A stretch of DNA of 7,648 bases. Origin: Treponema sp. (GTDB taxonomy: Bacteria > Spirochaetota > Spirochaetia > Treponematales > Treponemataceae). The stretch is from contig DMQP01000229.1 of the NCBI GenBank assembly GCA_003455655.1, positions 1 through 7,648 on the forward strand, given 5' to 3'. Below are positions 5,325 through 7,648 of this stretch, in pieces (position 1 is the stretch's first letter; the number at the start of each line of letters is the position of its first letter). The notes beneath the pieces are model-generated. The model was not told the origin of the DNA and did not search any database. It saw only the letters and a list, made by a program, of their open reading frames with translations. The translations under genes were made by a program, and so were the position numbers.

Positions 5325-6596
5325 CTAGAATTCGCAGTGCTCTTTGATGAGCTTGTTAATTTCTGCTGCCATGTTTGAAAGGGGAACCTGTTTTTGAACT
5401 CCACCTAATTCCCAAGCAACACGAGGCATTCCGTAGACTATACTTGATTTTTCGTCTTGACCTAATGTCCATGCACCCTGTTTGCGCATTTCGGTAATTT
5501 TCAAAGCACCGTCTCGACCCATACCGGTCATAATAACGCCCAGTGCATGATTTTGGTAGACTTTAGCAACTGATTCAAAAAGAACATCTGCAGAAGGTCT
5601 GTGACCATTGCACAGTTCATCTTGGCAGGTACGAACAACAGTGTTAAGTCCCATCTTTTCAACATAAATGTGCCAGTCGCCCGGAGCAATGTAAACGTGA
5701 CCCTTTTCAAGTTTTTCCATATCTGTTGCTTCGGTAACAGTAAGCGGACAAATTTTATTAAGACTTGCAGCAAATTCTTTTGTGAATCCCGCAGGCATGT
5801 GCTGAACTACAAGAATGGGTACGGGACAGTCTGGAGTAATGTCTGCAAAAACTTCGCGTAAGGCGTTAGGTCCACCTGTTGAAATACCAATGGCAATGAT
5901 GTCAATTTTTCCAGGCATTTTAAGCGGAGTAATTTTTGCAGGCTGTTTTGCGGTACGAGGTTTCCACAGTGACGGTTGGAAAGAAGGTGCGGGCTTTGTT
6001 GCTGCTTCTGCCGAAGGAGTGTTAAGTTCTTCTGAACTTCCTACCTGTGGGTGAATGAATGTTTTGTGTTCTGCTTCCTTCTTTTTAGCAACGGCAATTT
6101 CTGCTTCTTTAAGTTTTATCTGCTGATTGAAGAAGTCTGGCGGATAAACATTCTTTCCGTGGAAACGAGCATAAGCTCCACCGTAAGAAGAAATTTTTTC
6201 TACTATCTGAGCAGAAACATCTGCAATGTTGGTAGAGATAGAGCCGTTTGGTTTAGTAATAAAGTCACTTGCTCCCAGTTCCAAACATTCAATGGTAACG
6301 GCTGCACCCTTTGTTGCGATTGACGAAAGAATAATAACAGGAGTATCGATGCCCTGCTTGCGTGCTTGGCGTAAGAATTCAACACCGTTCATTTCGGGCA
6401 TTTCAATATCGAGCAAAATTGCATCTGGTTTTACCTGAGGAACTTTTTCGAGCGCAAACTTTCCGTTCATGGCGGTTGCAACTGTTTTCATTCCCGAAGT
6501 AGAGTCGACGATACGCGAAATAAGATTTCTCATAAGTGCTGAATCATCGCACACTAAAACTTCTATGTCAGACATTTGTTCTGAAACTTGTTCCAT
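5325..6596 (-). CDS. cheB: CheB, chemotaxis protein-glutamate methylesterase/deamidase
   Basis: Removes methyl groups from (and deamidates) chemoreceptors to reset their sensitivity. It acts in the cytoplasm and is activated by phosphorylation from CheA. The N-terminal receiver domain (about 10-130) has the acidic pair Asp17/Asp18, phosphoacceptor Asp63 (LLDIEMPEMNG), Ser91/Ser92 and Lys115 (FITKP). The C-terminal esterase domain (about 230-420) has the catalytic triad Ser239 (GISTGGP), His266 (QHMPAGFT) and Asp362 (MTGMGRDGA). Between them is a long linker, roughly 136-229, with a Lys/Ala/Glu-rich stretch (about 159-178) followed by Pro/Ser/Ala-rich low-complexity sequence. This makes the protein 423 aa against about 350 in enterics. 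The ATG has GAGGGG 8 nt upstream. It lies 27 bp after the cheR stop, with which it forms the classic adaptation pair. Confidence 0.97.
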   Translation of the reverse strand: MEQVSEQMSDIEVLVCDDSALMRNLISRIVDSTSGMKTVATAMNGKFALEKVPQVKPDAILLDIEMPEMNGVEFLRQARKQGIDTPVIILSSIATKGAAVTIECLELGASDFITKPNGSISTNIADVSAQIVEKISSYGGAYARFHGKNVYPPDFFNQQIKLKEAEIAVAKKKEAEHKTFIHPQVGSSEELNTPSAEAATKPAPSFQPSLWKPRTAKQPAKITPLKMPGKIDIIAIGISTGGPNALREVFADITPDCPVPILVVQHMPAGFTKEFAASLNKICPLTVTEATDMEKLEKGHVYIAPGDWHIYVEKMGLNTVVRTCQDELCNGHRPSADVLFESVAKVYQNHALGVIMTGMGRDGALKITEMRKQGAWTLGQDEKSSIVYGMPRVAWELGGVQKQVPLSNMAAEINKLIKEHCEF

Positions 6597-6623
6597 TAGT
6601 GATACCCCTCTATGTTTTATGAA

Positions 6624-7445
6624 TTATTTATTTTCGTTTTTTTGATATAGACAAGCCCAATCGGTTTTAAGGAATTCAAATTTTGTGTCCATGCCAAACA
6701 AACTTTCTGAGTGTCCTATGTACAGATAAGAATGTGGTGCCATTGAAGCGTAGAAACGATCAATAACGGCTTTCTGTGCTGGTTCGTCAAAGTAAATTAA
6801 AACATTACGACAGAAAATAATATCAAGATTACGTGCTCCTGAATCAAAGCGCAAGTTATGATAGTCAAACTTTATTGTCTGCATGAGTTCAGGTTTTACC
6901 TGATACCCTGTTTCTGTTTTTGTAAAAAATCTTGTAAGGTAGTTTTCGGGAATGCCCTGAATGCGGTTAGTTGGGTAAAAGCCCTGCTGTCCGACCATGA
7001 GCGATTTAAGTGAAATATCACTTGCCATAATGTCGAATGTAAAAGGAGCTGGCAGTTTGTCTTTAAGAATCATTGCAATAGTGTAGGGTTCTTCACCGGT
7101 GGAACATCCTGCACTCCAAATGTTTATTTTTGTTTCGCCCTTCTTTTTCTTTTCTTCAATGATATGTGGCAGAACGTAATTGACCAGTGCATCAAAATGC
7201 GGCTGGTTGCGGAAAAACCGAGTTAAGTTTGTAGTGATGCTGTCAAGGAATAATTTAAATTCGTCTTGATTTGAAGTAATCAGTTTGTAGTACGACTGAA
7301 CATCGGGAATGTTTTCTTCACGGAGACGCTCCTTGATACGACTGTCAAGAATGGAACGGTTAGTGTCCGAAAAAGTAATTCCACTTGAATCGTAAATTAA
7401 CTTGCGAAACTCTTCAAATTGTGCATCGGTAAGAAGATCTGCCAT
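6624..7445 (-). CDS. cheR: CheR, chemotaxis protein-glutamate O-methyltransferase
   Basis: Transfers methyl groups from S-adenosylmethionine to glutamates of chemoreceptors, opposing CheB. The 273 residues are a normal length. The N-terminal helical CheR domain (about 5-60, with RKLIYDSSGI at 14-23) is followed by TTNLTRFFRNQPHFD (71-85). The methyltransferase core has the SAM-binding motif WSAGCSTGEEPYTIAM (110-125), ASDIS (141-145), the IIFCRNVLIYF strand (209-219) and GHSESLF (244-250). The ATG start fits the family N-terminus, and no in-frame alternative lies close downstream. A near-consensus promoter ends 8 nt before the ATG, and the only purine-rich motif (AAAGGA, 7460-7465) is 14 nt away, inside the promoter spacer. 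The transcript is thus probably leaderless. It leads a run with cheB, a polyprenyl synthase, a TPR protein and rseC. Confidence 0.97.
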   Translation of the reverse strand: MADLLTDAQFEEFRKLIYDSSGITFSDTNRSILDSRIKERLREENIPDVQSYYKLITSNQDEFKLFLDSITTNLTRFFRNQPHFDALVNYVLPHIIEEKKKKGETKINIWSAGCSTGEEPYTIAMILKDKLPAPFTFDIMASDISLKSLMVGQQGFYPTNRIQGIPENYLTRFFTKTETGYQVKPELMQTIKFDYHNLRFDSGARNLDIIFCRNVLIYFDEPAQKAVIDRFYASMAPHSYLYIGHSESLFGMDTKFEFLKTDWACLYQKNENK

Positions 7446-7453
7446 AATAAATA

Positions 7454-7482
7454 AGTATATCCTTTATAAAGTAAACTGTCAA
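7454..7482 (-). promoter_or_regulatory. Near-consensus sigma-70 type promoter of the cheR operon
   Basis: On the minus strand a perfect -35 TTGACA (7477-7482) and a -10 TATACT (7454-7459; 5 of 6 consensus positions) are separated by the ideal 17 bp. The predicted transcription start is at about 7447-7448, only 2-3 nt before the cheR ATG, giving a leaderless or nearly leaderless mRNA. The housekeeping-type hexamers suggest constitutive expression. No flagellar sigma-28 pattern (TAAA, about 15 bp, GCCGATAA) is seen here. Confidence 0.85.
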
Positions 7483-7514
7483 TTTCAAAAATACAGACGC
7501 TTTAGTTCCTATAC

Positions 7515-7544
7515 ATTATACGCGGTAACAGGTTGCGCTGTATG
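7515..7544 (-). promoter_or_regulatory. Possible second, upstream promoter for cheR
   Basis: A perfect TATAAT lies at 7515-7520 on the minus strand. The best -35 is CATACA at 7539-7544 (3 of 6 consensus positions, 18-bp spacing). Transcription from here would give a leader of roughly 60 nt that includes the AAAGGA at 7460-7465 as a distant ribosome site. Such AT-rich hexamers are common by chance, so this is weak. Confidence 0.3.
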
Positions 7545-7556
7545 TCCTTATATGTA

Positions 7557-7588
7557 AAGTAGACCTATTTGGTGCTAAGTAGACCTAT
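7557..7588. repeat. 12-bp direct repeat, 20-bp period, spanning the end of the M23 gene
   Basis: The 12-mer AAGTAGACCTAT (plus strand) occurs exactly at 7557-7568 and again at 7577-7588, starting 20 bp apart. On the minus strand the inner copy encodes the Ile-Gly-Leu-Leu near the C-terminus of the peptidase. The outer copy supplies its TAG stop. Confidence 0.9.
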
Positions 7589-7648
7589 GGGGTTAACTGT
7601 TTTGCCGTTTTTGTAAACAGTGAAGTGCAAGTGATTTCCTGTACTTAA
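7565..7648 (-). CDS. M23-family (LytM) metallopeptidase, C-terminal fragment
   Basis: Only the last 27 codons and the TAG stop lie in the window; the 5' part is beyond the right edge. The visible peptide contains S-T-G-N-H-L-H-F followed by V-x-K-N-G-K-x-V-N-P. This is the C-terminal hallmark of zinc-dependent peptidoglycan endopeptidases of the M23/LytM group, where the H-x-H pair contributes a catalytic or zinc-binding histidine. Such proteins act on the cell wall in the periplasm or serve as non-catalytic activators; the rest of the zinc site cannot be seen. The family match is short but specific. The stop codon falls in the second copy of a 12-bp repeat. The gap to the cheR start is 119 bp with no terminator hairpin. 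Confidence 0.82.
   Translation of the reverse strand, partial: LSTGNHLHFTVYKNGKTVNPIGLLSTK

Noticed and set aside
7521..7540. Imperfect inverted repeat (GCG...AAC/GTT...CGC) between the M23 gene and cheR, considered as a terminator
   Set aside because: The stem is interrupted by mismatches and is not followed by a run of U on the minus strand, so it does not qualify as an intrinsic terminator.
7446..7564. Flagellar sigma-28 promoter for the chemotaxis genes
   Set aside because: A TAAA is present, but no GCCGATAA-like element follows at the right distance; the housekeeping-type promoter explains the region better.

Overview
This window looks like a piece of a host-associated spirochaete chromosome, most probably Treponema. 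The evidence is the AT-rich but not extreme base composition, the adjacent cheR-cheB pair, the lptC-lptA-lptB cluster and the style of the individual proteins. The genus is an inference from gene content; no rRNA or other marker gene is present. Every supported gene lies on the minus strand, so transcription runs from high to low coordinates. Genes are packed with gaps of 0-50 bp or short overlaps, and the only sizeable non-coding stretch is 119 bp (7446-7564). No tRNA, rRNA, CRISPR array, insertion sequence or convincing intrinsic terminator was found.

In transcription order, the window opens with the last 27 codons of an M23-type (LytM) metallopeptidase (7565-7648). A 12-bp direct repeat spans its stop codon. 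After 119 bp that carry an almost perfect housekeeping promoter comes a run of five genes: cheR (receptor methyltransferase), cheB (receptor methylesterase/response regulator), an all-trans polyprenyl diphosphate synthase, a TPR-repeat protein, and an RseC-family membrane protein. The last three are coupled by overlapping start and stop codons, two of the starts being GTG.

A second promoter (3258-3286) precedes pyrG-lptC-lptA-lptB. PyrG makes CTP. LptC (here a predicted lipoprotein), LptA (periplasmic beta-jellyroll bridge) and LptB (ATPase, cut by the window edge) belong to the lipopolysaccharide transport machine, which moves glycolipid from the inner to the outer membrane.

Two observations stand out. 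First, the CTP synthase has a complete synthetase domain, but the invariant glutaminase nucleophile cysteine is Asp383, and other glutamine-pocket segments have drifted too. It should therefore be an ammonia-dependent CTP synthase. Second, the two operon-leading genes pyrG and cheR have the same geometry: the -10 hexamer ends exactly 8 nt before the ATG and there is no well-placed Shine-Dalgarno, so both transcripts are predicted to be leaderless or nearly so. Internal genes mostly carry ordinary ribosome binding sites.
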